This document shows, piece by piece, positions 18,901-24,600 of a stretch of 54,089 nt of DNA. Position 1 is the stretch's first letter. Every line of letters begins with the position of its first letter. The stretch covers positions 1 to 54,089 of the forward strand of contig JAFPZY010000019.1 in the NCBI GenBank assembly GCA_017417025.1, written 5' to 3'. The DNA comes from Paludibacteraceae bacterium. Its GTDB lineage: Bacteria > Bacteroidota > Bacteroidia > Bacteroidales > Paludibacteraceae. The notes beneath the pieces were generated by a model. That model did not search any database, was not told the origin of the DNA, and saw only the letters and a list, made by a program, of their open reading frames with translations. Both the position numbers and the translations under genes were made by a program.

Positions 18901-19755
18901 CTGTGCTGCAGCATCATACGTAAATGCCTGATTCTGCATACTTCCGCTCGTACTGCCATTACCATTAAATGCCACATAGTATGTATTTGCCGTCCAATGC
19001 GCATAAATAGTATGATTGCTTGCTGTAGTTACTTTTGTACTCGATGTCACCTGAGTGCCCCCCGACTTAGCCGTGTACCAGCCTGCAAAAGTGTAACCTG
19101 TCTTTGTAGGAGTTGCCAAAGTGCCATACGTACCATCAAAAGTCACCTTTTTTGATGTCGTCGAAACACTTCCCGTATTGGCATTGTAGGTAACAGTATA
19201 GTCATTAGGGGTGAAATAGGCATACAAAGTAATACTGCCATCTGTCGTTTTTATAGAATAAGGGTTGTCATTTGTTACCAGCGAATTATATGCAGAAGAA
19301 GAATACCAACCTGCAAATGAATATCCGCTCCACGCTTTAGCTGCGAAATAATAAGTAACTTTTGTACCGCTCAGTATGGTACTTTTTCCTGAATTATCAT
19401 ATCCTTTATAATCCGAATCTTTAGATGGTGTATTACCATTCAAACTAACATACACACCTCCAGCATTAGAAGATCCTGAGGTTGATGTGTTTGGCCATGC
19501 ATATGCGTATCCATTATGGTCTTTTTTTCCCCACGCCTGGGTGCTCCATCCGCCGAGAAGGAGAAGGAAAAGGGACACGAGGGAAATACGAAACAGATAC
19601 GAGACGGATATGGGACGATAGAGGGAGGAAATCTTCTCTCGGTCTTCTCTCGGTCTTCTTCCGCTCATCACTATCACCCTGTCAAGAGTGGCTGCGTACA
19701 GCCAATTGAATATGTTTTTGAGACTCATCTTTTTCATATCTTTCATATTGATCAT
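10000..19755 (-). CDS. Giant repeat-built surface protein with InlB-type (Listeria-Bacteroides) repeats and T9SS-like C-terminus
   Basis: 3251 residues from ATG 19755 (an in-frame TTG lies three codons earlier). A long charged N-terminus of some 55 residues precedes a hydrophobic signal core (SLVSLFLLLLGG) and probable cleavage near TQAWG. About residues 130-360 are InlB B-repeat-like units (YTVTYNANTG, GYTFAGWYT, TLYAQW). Then follow many Ig-like/MBG-type beta units of 80-100 residues rich in Thr, Ala and Tyr (YAAGTKKVTGKNAGTATVHL, YTATFTPT-like). A ~200-residue segment occurs twice: about 500-700 and 1785-1990, both with IVIPNS..EEQMFGSQKTVTIKIWQ and DDFYYTIDE. Near 2740-2830 is a beta-helix-like stretch (GEWGTGENWTTGQVPQDANV). 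The last 26 residues (VLINNTIYVITPEGEMYDAVGKSVK) resemble Bacteroidales type IX secretion tails. Likely role: adhesin or stalk on the cell surface; ligand unknown. Confidence 0.88.
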   Translation of the reverse strand: MINMKDMKKMSLKNIFNWLYAATLDRVIVMSGRRPREDREKISSLYRPISVSYLFRISLVSLFLLLLGGWSTQAWGKKDHNGYAYAWPNTSTSGSSNAGGVYVSLNGNTPSKDSDYKGYDNSGKSTILSGTKVTYYFAAKAWSGYSFAGWYSSSAYNSLVTNDNPYSIKTTDGSITLYAYFTPNDYTVTYNANTGSVSTTSKKVTFDGTYGTLATPTKTGYTFAGWYTAKSGGTQVTSSTKVTTASNHTIYAHWTANTYYVAFNGNGSTSGSMQNQAFTYDAAAQALTANSYARVYTVSYDKNGGNTVSTNATNTTATYTFKNWNTKADGSGTAYVNTQTVSNLAASGTLTLYAQWNSDFVKLPNATKTGGVLDAWYNGDVNVDANRVGAAGDEYTPTGNVTLTAKWIDKYTPVFGGSDQSLKVGDKKKGVFTFEHTSNPTVHISNSSVISYNASTNTIEALSEGSSTIYFTQAETTTLFPGTSATWTITVTRVANTLALTSTSASKYVEEVVEGIIQTKNSDATVQTSSDFPTIAYYDVAKNRIVIPNSESEEQMFGSQKTVTIKIWQEQTVKYEASGEKTFTLTVNKYPASFSGSDYNLMVDGSQVANYAYTNTSAVQPTDDSNDDFYYTIDEVDFTNSAKNKGTNLVTFNPANKQITACNAGTAKITLHQKETKTNTAAEKSFNVAVYKYNSIFANTTTVNVKVEADATAPYTLTYVKPNNAYISTESVTGGTPSLNSGDYYYTITHNVTATNTAGSSDATKAIAYAAGTKKVTGKNAGTATVHLYQKETYKYKAADASFAVNVTKNANTIYVKGNANYSSSIYRDSYDNGLTITATNTDYANYPISVNQTAGTDIATYYSNQNAVYSSYKTGTATWSLSQPENYRYEAASGSFSVTVAQQAENTCYVLNASSGSDTQMDDATWSYDGPGAVLSYKIKRLTSVTYGDVTVYGYDANNNRTTLNTHGSTSLPTSYGNPIEVSVNENIRKIEFSTGSYKNTKYVSDVKVTRATYLRASDLTVDKKSDNTPVYPGETGVGTLTIDYSLANGGNLKISNDNPSKFSLSQTEISTSDCNGGSASITISYTSATAGTDYAHLVIYNNVYRKEVTITGKTIKRTPTVTWSSDADYFNVDDKLSATNANDLTVTLSGNTDYVHCEGNTATMLAATSGTITITAHVTGNEIYADADFTKDITITNKEKQYITWEQDFSRLKTTDGSKSITLNATASSGLALSYELSGDKTGLNLTQNGDVWTLTYLASECKNTTIIAKQGGDETYAPASSVAKTVKVIDPTKVCDMNETLVNSTVTLADQSTTYNIDIPSTMTIKVSRTKTDWYNVYLFGFKVEIYSGRNGTGTKLQDFSYEASEINNSKTISLSGLNIAAKSVKLISEASNGYNVTSVTYTKQKDCKISTNSLKFSTYPNTKTEAQSFNVEYANYPISLECSNAKFSFTPTSFGDCSEYGTQQVSVTYTAGAAEGNDVGYLYIKDNTGVTLKTCTLNVSISKVAQSITTTNIQQSYLTTDKVTLSAEANSGLTDFTYSASPADVAVFDGSEMTFVKGGTIAITVNQAGTNVYRPTSTTVSNITVYKATPEIATNPTGTSIVYNQTLNNSTLSGGAAETTLRGVAHIEVAGTFAWTNPSQKITDNAGEHNYSVTFTPTDGEMYATKEFTIPVTVTRAEQSIAMNNGMVKVAVEGIDAGNADSKIDLDDLIQSQSSEVVSNVERTGSVSYAVVSENKDNATIGVGNIFSATAVGEYTIRATKAETDYYAAATTDFTVTVSKRANTLAITGTAFERFVDEEVTAVRGAQNSDAQVKTSSTSPTIAYYDVDNNKIVIPNSAGEEQMFGSQKTVTIKIWQDATDRFDASGEKTITLTVKKYVTVITGTNQVVKVNGTKTADYAFSNTITPLPSSNLTDDFYYTIDEPNFENAALNNGEGLITFNPSTNVISGLNAGTTKITFFHKETRKYTAASLMCNIAVEKKANAINNTWNVWQKAMNESTSASVSFSSTHGDYANSSIMIERVYGEDVASLSGNASSATITTNTTKGYAIWHLSQAENYEYYAAEADLMVMVGVPAPPTCYVYEDNSEHEFATGIGDAEGHFETPIAINSPVDKIWFNAKKSDWGVNKFVVQYSKDNGKNWATLLSPSLDKNYKSEAFMATFPTMQGTERITHVRFGAKTGATLSKWYKDVRISRKAYLTIQDAEHNNISSLPTMLCTIDETSTATAKFYIDYSTCADEIQIQSSNPEHFTVSRTRIDVSDKHDNFNSAKEEITVTYNSAELGTHSSVITISTSYQTRALSVSGETVKRTPTLTWQAGYTNSPLNLPIGLTVSGTNPAAKSTSTAAVRYESSNESVVEITDNGYGFRVIGLGSATLTAVVPENDKWKPISDTRVIHATEKTVQEIVWDQSFPRFMEQGNVIELNAEVYLRQLSTNSLTYSEDRTQQIIYDCPANNGVVAIYGNKMTVLSYGEVKVTASVSGNADYEASAPVTILINVRQPSEGCETPLVVNHTDVIDMFEVNVDFTDYTNLTTQEMISAEIKIDHKNGKPDKLSFSYEGEEFAIGLIKFFGGYIKFEQRVNSQWIVVNGSRVETVKNEWNTLSNLQLDENATALRIIRESGATGHHKLKDIQVTRKQYLRATREAINLGDITMGEATPVTIGFDYSDIKGDLTARAISETTNLTIKDNGVIDLECGSFGHYDLQVTFTPSQEGEWNGTIEVYDNIANKSITVGLTATVTANEEYIFNKEGEWGTGENWTTGQVPQDANVTIAQNATINSDVSVRSITIEEGVTVIVEKGVTLQIGDGTPKSRTVYGNLYVEDGGQVIVQDGGTMNVNNFTLEASIGGNDTPASSGQVSGDGDLNITGDVYFQISFDPSGAISYGWYDFTVPFEVDVLNGVFDKDGHKLTNNVDYAIMEFSEEIRAKNTGRPWVWFKGTMQPSKLYTITLDAAKNWNTFLFKKKTKSSVIGNNTYAASYSNLGETKDRGWNGLGNGTLQYRQLNNLPAQTKIQVNDHINQCYVQKEAADYTYAVGTAFFVQLPSVQNVDLTAVSEERGFLAPQRGGRTTEEFRLALTAEDADNASDHLWVSASEDATGEYVIGRDLLKMGTPTDSKVAQMWSTNKGLTLCDIEMPLVFSEADCELMLYAPNAGSYELAIENAPEDADLYLTYNGRIFWNLSVGRYVFDLEKGTTEGYGLRMVARAPRITTGVEDTDAEGKAVRKVLINNTIYVITPEGEMYDAVGKSVK

Positions 19756-19772
19756 ATTTATCAATCTTTTTG

Positions 19773-19812
19773 TTCTTTAATGCTCTTATATATTCTTTAA
19801 TGCTCTTATATA
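19773..19812. repeat. 20-bp direct repeat in the leader of the giant gene
   Basis: TTCTTTAATGCTCTTATATA occurs twice in direct succession (19773-19792 and 19793-19812), between promoter and start codon of the giant surface-protein gene. Read on the minus strand each copy carries TATATAAGAG, a word also present in the nqrA-upstream array. Confidence 0.9.
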
Positions 19813-19944
19813 TAGAGTGTTCAATTTTCATTCAAAAATCCCACTAACTCCTCCAAACTGCGCTGAAGCACTTTCCCACTTCAGTATCCCTTTATAGCTT
19901 CATTGCGATTAGTTTTTACTTATAAGCCCAAAGTAGGGAACATG

Positions 19945-19975
19945 CAAAAGTACTACAAAAAATGCAAACTACAAA
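19945..19975 (-). promoter_or_regulatory. Predicted promoter of the giant surface-protein gene
   Basis: On the minus strand TTTG (19975-19972), exactly 19 bp, then TACTTTTG (19952-19945): an exact match to the Bacteroidota consensus. The predicted transcript has a leader of about 180 nt containing the 20-bp repeat pair. Confidence 0.75.
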
Positions 19976-20064
19976 ACGCTGCAGGTGTTTTCATAACAAA
20001 CGCTAATTGTATCTTAAAAAATGAACATAAAAAGTGCCAGATTTAAGTGCAACTTTTTTGATTT

Positions 20065-20219
20065 TCCTTAAAAATCGGAAATTTTAAGGACACAGTGAAG
20101 GCAGAGTGTGAACGAGGAGACGAACAACAGGAAAAGAGAAGAGGCCGGGACAGGCGCGGGGCTCTCCTCAGAAAGGGAGTAAACCTTTTCAGGAAACAAA
20201 GCAAAAGTTTACGTTTTTT
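20065..20219 (+). terminator. Two hairpins, one an orphan plus-strand terminator
   Basis: TCCTTAAAA (20065-20073) pairs with TTTTAAGGA (20082-20090) over an 8-nt loop. Further on, GTAAACCTTTT (20179-20189) pairs with AAAAGTTTAC (20203-20212) with one bulge and is followed by TTTTTT, a good intrinsic terminator for plus-strand transcription. There is no plus-strand gene upstream, so the second hairpin is either unused or ends an unrecognised short transcript. No reading frame in 19976-20262. Confidence 0.45.
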
Positions 20220-20262
20220 AAGATTATAATTCAGTAAACGAGTCTATCTTTTTCAGGTTTAG

Positions 20263-20361
20263 TCACGGCTTAGTCACGGCTTGATGTCGGCTCTATCCTT
20301 CGGTTATCTTTCGGTTATCCTTCGGTTATCCTTCGGTTATCCTTCGGTATATACAGCGGAA
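20263..20361. repeat. 11-bp arrays; left copy of the inverted dispersed core
   Basis: TAGTCACGGCT is directly duplicated (20263-20284). Then, after GATGTCGGCTCTAT, five 11-bp units of CCTTCGGTTAT type run 20297-20351 and end in TACAGCGGAAAT. The stretch from about 20282 to 20361 recurs in inverted orientation at 44188-44258, nearly identical apart from one fewer 11-bp unit and one base change. Confidence 0.9.
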
Positions 20362-20366
20362 ATAAT

Positions 20367-20498
20367 GCGGACTATAGGAGGATAAGATGCAAACTATAAG
20401 AGGATTAGATGCGGACTATGGGAGGATAAGATGCGGACTATAGGAGGATAAGATGCAAACTATAAGAGGATTAGATGCAGACTATGGGAGGATAAGAT
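20367..20498. repeat. 22-bp array with 66-bp higher-order repeat
   Basis: Six 22-bp units follow without gaps. Types alternate A-B-C-A-B-C (A: GCGGACTATAGGAGG..., B: GCAAACTATAAGAGG..., C: GC(G/A)GACTATGGGAGG...), so the true period is a 66-bp trimer present twice. No coding role evident. Confidence 0.92.
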
Positions 20499-20619
20499 GC
20501 AGGCGAGAGGCTGAAAGCATAAGGACTACAAAGAGAGGAGAGAGGACGCGCAATGACGCGAGACACATGCCTCCCCCAAAAACGACAGAAGGAGGAGATA
20601 TGGAATGAAGATAAGGGAA

Positions 20620-20905
20620 TGAAAAAGGGGGGATGGAACGGAGAAAAAAAGGGGGATGGAACAGAAAAAAAGGGGGGATGGAACGGAGAAAGGGGGGGTG
20701 GATGGAACGGAGAAAAGTGGGGGGATGGAACAGAGAAAGGGGGTGGATGGAACGGAGAAAAAGGGGGGATGGAACGGAGAAAAAGGGGAAGGCAAGAGAA
20801 GAGAAGGATAAAGAAGAGAAGAGAGAAAGGGAGATGGAGAAGAAAAGAAGAGAGAAAGGGAGATGGAGAAGAAGAGAAGAGAGAAAGGGAGATGGAGAGA
20901 AGGGG
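20620..20905. repeat. Purine-rich minisatellites (22-24 bp, then 29 bp)
   Basis: ATGGAAC(G/A)GAGAAA words start at 20633, 20656, 20678, 20702, 20725, 20747 and 20769, spaced 22-24 bp and separated by G-runs of up to seven. A second array has GAGAGAAAGGGAGATGGA starting at 20821, 20850 and 20879 (29 bp). The plus strand is almost entirely A and G. Open frames through it are low-complexity and are not called as genes. It lies directly downstream of the DUF486 gene. Confidence 0.9.
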
Positions 20906-21280
20906 TCAGGGTTTGAGGAAGACGAGCCAGACAGCGAGGATAAGGCAGACAAAGGCGGCGATATGGTTCCAATGGAGGGACTCGCCACGAAAAGCAAGAA
21001 CAGAGAAAAGAGTGAAGACAAAAATAGAAATAACCTCCTGAATAACTTTGAGCTGCATGAGCGAGAAAGGTCCTCCGTTGCCGGCAAAGCCGATGCGATT
21101 GGCCGGAACCTGGCAACAATACTCAAGAAAAGCAATGCCCCAGGAAAGGAGAATGATGAGAATAAGCGGCGTATGGTCGGTGACAATCTCCAGCTGGCGC
21201 AACTTGAGATGGCCGTACCAGGCAAGAGTCATAAAGACGTTGGAGACGATGAGAAGAAGAACAGTGTAAAAAGCAGACAT
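20906..21280 (-). CDS. DMT-family membrane protein (DUF486)
   Basis: 124 residues with four hydrophobic helices; opens MSAFYTVLLLIVSNVFMTLAWYGHLK, the signature start of the DUF486 (DMT superfamily) family, and continues with ILLSWGIAFLEYCCQVPANRIG and QLKVIQEVISI..F. Full-length for the family. Transport substrate unknown. Its 3' end abuts the purine-rich minisatellite block; upstream is a short TTGATAATTGA repeat and then the TtcA-like gene on the same strand, 42 bp away. Confidence 0.9.
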   Translation of the reverse strand: MSAFYTVLLLIVSNVFMTLAWYGHLKLRQLEIVTDHTPLILIILLSWGIAFLEYCCQVPANRIGFAGNGGPFSLMQLKVIQEVISIFVFTLFSVLAFRGESLHWNHIAAFVCLILAVWLVFLKP

Positions 21281-21286
21281 GGGGGA

Positions 21287-21316
21287 AATTGATAATTGAT
21301 AATTGATAATTGATAT
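21287..21316. repeat. AATTGATAATTGATA-type short repeat
   Basis: Tandem 9-bp TTGATAA(T/A)-type units, four repeats. The same word occurs between genes at 28617-28645, 33000-33029 and 49884-49908. Confidence 0.85.
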
Positions 21317-21322
21317 TTAGGC

Positions 21323-22045
21323 TTATTGTTTCCTTGTGAGGGCGTGGAGGAGAGAGGAGCGCACTTCGGGATTGAGCGTCTGCAGCTGCCGGAGAAGAGC
21401 GGTCATGTCGTGCCGACGGCTGTGGTGCTCGAAAGGACAAAGCTGCTTCTGCCTCTCATAGCCGGCAAGAAGGGCATAGCGGGCGATGTCCGCCTCGTCC
21501 ACAGCCCAGAAAGGACGAATAAGCGTGAGCGGCATCTTGTCGAGCGGAAGAGCCGGCGGGATGGTGTCGAGGCGGCCCTCATAGACGAGGTTGAGCAGAA
21601 GAGTCTCAAGGACATCGTCGCGGTGGTGGCCAAAAGCGATTTTATTGCAGTCAAGCTCCCGCGCCGCCTCGAAAAGCGCCTTTCGGCGGTACCAGGAGCA
21701 GAGGAAACAGGGGTCTTTGGTCTCCTCTCCGGAGATGGCCGTTTCCCGAAGACGGAAAGGCACGCCCGCCTGCGCGCAAAAACGCTCAAGATAAGATGTG
21801 TCGGAGACATACGCGCGGTTCTCCACCCTGACATGCACAGCGCAGAGTTGTATGCGCGGGACGTAGATCTGCGCCTGCCTGCCGAGGAACTCGACAAGCG
21901 CGAGGCTGTCCTTGCCGCCGCTGAGCGCAATGAGAATCCGGTCTCCGTCCTGCAGGAGCGCCCCGGAGGCACAAGTGCGGCGGAAGCGTTTGGTGATACG
22001 CGTGCGCAGGCGCAAGAGGTCTTTGTTGTCGTTGTTGTCTGGCAT
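21323..22045 (-). CDS. ttcA: TtcA/TilS-type tRNA-modifying ATP-pyrophosphatase (tRNA 2-thiocytidine synthetase-like)
   Basis: 240 residues. PP-loop SGGKDS at 42-47 (ATP activation of the target base), then Cys113-x-x-Cys116 (PCFLCSWYRRKAL) and Cys202 (QLCPFE), the three-cysteine pattern that binds a [4Fe-4S] cluster in TtcA. GHHRDD at 139-143 is also typical. Start chosen at ATG 22045 (MPDNNDNKDLL) because the frame upstream runs into the tRNA-Leu gene. The symbol is by motif; a relative with another tRNA target is possible. Same strand as, and just downstream of, the tRNA cluster. Confidence 0.8.
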   Translation of the reverse strand: MPDNNDNKDLLRLRTRITKRFRRTCASGALLQDGDRILIALSGGKDSLALVEFLGRQAQIYVPRIQLCAVHVRVENRAYVSDTSYLERFCAQAGVPFRLRETAISGEETKDPCFLCSWYRRKALFEAARELDCNKIAFGHHRDDVLETLLLNLVYEGRLDTIPPALPLDKMPLTLIRPFWAVDEADIARYALLAGYERQKQLCPFEHHSRRHDMTALLRQLQTLNPEVRSSLLHALTRKQ

Positions 22046-22098
22046 AGTCCGTAAATCAAGAACAGAGCGGCAACCGTTGCTGATTGCCGCTCTGCCGC

Positions 22099-22185
22099 TG
22101 GTGCGCAGGATGAGACTCGAACTCACACGATCTTGCGACCACTACCCCCTCAAAGTAGCGTGTATACCAATTTCACCACCTGCGC
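22099..22185 (-). tRNA. tRNA-Leu(GAG)
   Basis: Acceptor stem GCGCAGG (22185-22179) pairs with CCTGCGC (22109-22103); discriminator A and encoded CCA (22101-22099). Anticodon loop TTGAGGG gives GAG. T-arm GTTCGAGTC and a class II variable arm are present, as expected for leucine. Confidence 0.95.
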
Positions 22186-22262
22186 GTCGTCGGAATGCGT
22201 TTGTCGCGATTCCTCCGCTCTCAAAATCGCAAAACAAGTTTCACGATTTTGCAAATCCAAAG
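22186..22262. repeat. tRNA spacer repeat, copy 1 (no palindromic insert)
   Basis: Reads CGTCGGAATGCGTTTGTCGCGATTCCTCC..., then AAAATCGCAAAAC/GTTTCACGATTTT, a hairpin-capable end. The same sequence recurs at 22357-22457 with a 33-bp insert after TGTCGCGAT. Confidence 0.85.
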
Positions 22263-22274
22263 ATCACTCTTTTG

Positions 22275-22356
22275 TGCCCAGAACAGGACTCGAACCTGCA
22301 CACCTCGCGGCATACGCACCTGAAACGTACGCGTCTACCAATTCCGCCACCTGGGC
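22275..22356 (-). tRNA. tRNA-Leu(CAG)
   Basis: Acceptor GCCCAGG (22356-22350) pairs with TCTGGGC; discriminator A at 22275, no encoded CCA. Anticodon arm TACGT-TTCAGGT-GCGTA gives CAG. Class II variable arm and GTTCGAGTC T-loop present. Confidence 0.95.
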
Positions 22357-22457
22357 TTCGTCGGAATGCGCTTGTCGCGATGGTTGGCGCTACACGCCAA
22401 CAGGCGACCGCGATTCCTCCTCTCAAAATCGCGAAAACAAGTTTTCACGATTTTGCA
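22357..22457. repeat. tRNA spacer repeat, copy 2 with 33-bp palindromic insert
   Basis: Same frame as copy 1 but with 33 bp inserted after TGTCGCGAT. The insert holds GTTGGCG-CTACA-CGCCAAC and ends GCGACCGCGAT. The unit ends in AAAATCGCGAAAAC/GTTTTCACGATTTT, a 14-bp stem with one mismatch that resembles a terminator. Confidence 0.88.
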
Positions 22458-22463
22458 TTCTTT

Positions 22464-22530
22464 CAAAGAACTGCGCTTGTCGCGATGGCTGATGCTGCGC
22501 ATCAGCGGGCGACCGCGATTCCTCCCTGAA
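22464..22530. repeat. tRNA spacer repeat, copy 3 (partial) with variant palindrome
   Basis: Begins CTGCGCTTGTCGCGAT, has a 33-bp insert GGCTGATGC-TGC-GCATCAGC...GCGACCGCGAT, then TCCTCCC and diverges. The hairpin arms differ from copy 2 on both sides so that pairing is kept. Confidence 0.85.
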
Positions 22531-22575
22531 AGTTGTTTTTAGAGAAAGAAAGCAGGACGAGCCTGCCTTTCTCAG

Positions 22576-22648
<73 letters not shown>

Positions 22649-22703
22649 ATTAAAAACGTCTTCAATTTTTACAAGACCACTGCTTCTTTTCCGAAAGCGG
22701 GTG

Positions 22704-22735
22704 CAAAGGTACGGCAAATTTTTGAACTGACCAAA
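22704..22735 (-). promoter_or_regulatory. Predicted promoter of the tRNA cluster
   Basis: On the minus strand TTTG (22735-22732), 20-bp spacer, TACCTTTG (22711-22704), an exact consensus match, about 55 bp before the 5' end of tRNA-Gly. It probably drives Gly, Leu(CAG) and Leu(GAG) together. Confidence 0.8.
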
Positions 22736-22904
22736 TATTTTTGCAAAAAAATGTATTTTTTGTGCATTTTTATTAAAAAACAGGCTAACAGCAGAGGCAG
22801 GCGAACTTTACACAGCGGCGCAAGAGGGTGAAAAGAGCCTTGAACCAGGTATGAGGCGTAGAGAGGCAAGAGAGGGAACTGCGGCAATCGTTACCGGACA
22901 AAAA

Positions 22905-22936
22905 CAGCACCGCCATCGCATGATTGCAATGGCGGC
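22905..22936 (-). terminator. Terminator of the exbB-exbD operon
   Basis: CCGCCAT (22910-22916) pairs with ATGGCGG (22929-22935); on the minus strand the stem is followed by TGCTGTTTTTGTC. It sits 35 bp past the last exbD stop. The stretch 22736-22904 holds no gene. Confidence 0.7.
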
Positions 22937-22970
22937 GAAGTATATTGAGAGGGGGAGAGTATGTCCGCAA

Positions 22971-23441
22971 TCAGTAAGATGTGCGCTGGGTGGCAGCATA
23001 ACTGATTTTGAGCGCATACGCCCGACGCAGTTCCTGCTTGATGTCAGAAATGACACCCATGCGTGTTTCCTTGTCGGCCTTAATGCTGACGGTCATAAGT
23101 CCCTGGTCCTGCTCGTTCATAGCAGAGCGCTCGTTGATGATGAAGTCGCCAATCTCGGATTTGTCGGCGAAAGCATCGTCAAGCTGGATGCGCGTCTCTG
23201 CGCCATACTGTTTGCGGAACTCGGCAGTTGGAGTGCCGACATAGATATAGCGCACGAGAGACTTTTTCTCCAGTTTGGTAAGCTCTGAGGCCTGCGGAGT
23301 GGTGAACTGCACCTTGTAAGTGACTTCTTTCATGGACGTTACGGACATGAAGAAGAAGAGGAGCATAAAGATGATGTCGGGCAGCGAGCTTGTATTGAGT
23401 GCCGGCATCTCGCGTTTTTCATTGCGACGAATCTTAGCCAT
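22971..23441 (-). CDS. exbD: ExbD/TolR-family transport protein (second copy)
   Basis: 156 residues. One N-terminal membrane helix after LNTSSLPDIIFMLLFFFMSV; Asp22 in the helix is the conserved proton-pathway aspartate of ExbD/TolR. The rest is periplasmic and ends KQELRRAYALKISYAA, the usual ExbD C-terminal fold. Part of an ExbB-x-ExbD-ExbD operon that energises outer-membrane transport through TonB using the proton gradient. Two bases separate it from the preceding exbD stop. Confidence 0.93.
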   Translation of the reverse strand: MAKIRRNEKREMPALNTSSLPDIIFMLLFFFMSVTSMKEVTYKVQFTTPQASELTKLEKKSLVRYIYVGTPTAEFRKQYGAETRIQLDDAFADKSEIGDFIINERSAMNEQDQGLMTVSIKADKETRMGVISDIKQELRRAYALKISYAATQRTSY

Positions 23442-23443
23442 AA

Positions 23444-24025
23444 TCAGTTTCCTCCGTAGTTTTTAGGTTCAGCCTCAGAAATCTTCTGCGGGTAGATTTT
23501 CTGGATGCGTTTCTGGTTGTCCTCGTCCAGTTCGTTGTAAGCCACATGGAAGTACTTGCGTGCACATTCGTCACGCAGTTCGTTGTAAGCTGCGACGAGT
23601 TCGTTCTGGACATTGAGGTAAACCTGGTATTGCGTATCCACGTCGTTCTGCACCGAGATGACATGCTCTTTGGTGTATCGGATAATGCCAAAGGGTGCAC
23701 CAAAATCCTCCTCGAAGAGCTTCGGGTAGAAAGCGTCGTCGTTGGCATTGAGGATAAATTTCTTGGCTTCTTCTTTGAGTTGCTTGACATCCATGAGCTG
23801 TCCCTGGACCATGAGCTGGTTGGCGGAGTTGATTTTGACCACCATTAGGTTCCGCTTGTTGATGTCGGTGTCCTCGACCTTCTGGTCAGGCGGCACGGGT
23901 GCCGGCAAGCGGCGTGCGAGTCCCTGATTGACATCCATGGATGTGGTCACCAGAAAGAAGATAAGCAGCAAGAAAGAGATATCCGCCATTGAAGAGGCAT
24001 TTATCTGTGGAATTTTCTTTGCCAT
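23444..24025 (-). CDS. exbD: ExbD/TolR-family transport protein (first copy, long form)
   Basis: 193 residues. N-terminal INASSMADISFLLLIFFLVTTSM with Asp15 in the membrane helix. The periplasmic part is longer than in the second copy, with extra sequence between about 95 and 165 (YQVYLNVQNELVAAYNELRDE). Paired long and short ExbD proteins are usual in Bacteroidales, where they probably make a mixed complex with ExbB. Confidence 0.93.
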   Translation of the reverse strand: MAKKIPQINASSMADISFLLLIFFLVTTSMDVNQGLARRLPAPVPPDQKVEDTDINKRNLMVVKINSANQLMVQGQLMDVKQLKEEAKKFILNANDDAFYPKLFEEDFGAPFGIIRYTKEHVISVQNDVDTQYQVYLNVQNELVAAYNELRDECARKYFHVAYNELDEDNQKRIQKIYPQKISEAEPKNYGGN

Positions 24026-24072
24026 ATTGTTTAGAGGTCGGGTTAGTCAGTTAAGTTGAACACCTTATTATA

Positions 24073-24549
24073 TTATTTGACGAACTTGGTGTAGCAGTAG
24101 CCGCAAATCATGGTGAGCACCGTAGCCGACAAGAGGATATAAGTAAGGTAGAGACAAGCATCTGTCATTCGCGCCATAGCTCCGACATTGTCAGTACCTT
24201 CGTAGCCGACGATGTGCACTTCTTCGGGACTTCCCAGTGCCCAGCAGAGGAGCACGAGTCCGACGAAGCCAGCGACAACGACAGTAGAGACAAGTGCTTT
24301 TTTGACATCAGTGCGCCACATAGCGACGTACTTGACGAGCACAAAAGCGAGAGTAACGAGGCAGACGAGTGCCAGCAGCGTATAGTTCCAATAGAGCATG
24401 AGGTCGGTATAACGCGGGATATTGAGGAAATCGCCCGCCACCTCAAGCGACCCTTCGGAGTAAGGCAGGTAGAACATCACCGAGCAGACGATGCCGCATG
24501 CCATGAGGACCCAGAGGGTGATTTTCGGTATAAGCTTATAGTTTTTCAT
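24073..24549 (-). CDS. Four-helix membrane protein of the ExbB-ExbD operon
   Basis: 158 residues with hydrophobic segments at about 9-28, 54-74, 86-106 and 131-153 and short loops. I do not recognise a named domain. Its place between exbB and the two exbD genes on the same strand, with gaps of about 50 bp on each side, suggests a Bacteroidales-specific accessory part of the TonB energising complex; that is inference. Start ATG 24549 (MKNYKLIPKITLW). Confidence 0.75.
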   Translation of the reverse strand: MKNYKLIPKITLWVLMACGIVCSVMFYLPYSEGSLEVAGDFLNIPRYTDLMLYWNYTLLALVCLVTLAFVLVKYVAMWRTDVKKALVSTVVVAGFVGLVLLCWALGSPEEVHIVGYEGTDNVGAMARMTDACLYLTYILLSATVLTMICGYCYTKFVK

Positions 24550-24600
24550 CTTCTCTTTGTTTAACTGGTTGGTGTTAAGAGTAGATAAACGAGAGCAGGA

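Noticed and set aside
20553..21292. Gly/Lys/Glu-rich open frames (162 and 219 codons) on the plus strand
   Set aside because: They run through the purine minisatellite and then antisense to the DUF486 gene.
22046..22126. N-terminal extension of the TtcA-like protein
   Set aside because: The extension would be read through the tRNA-Leu(GAG) gene; ATG 22045 gives a normal family length.
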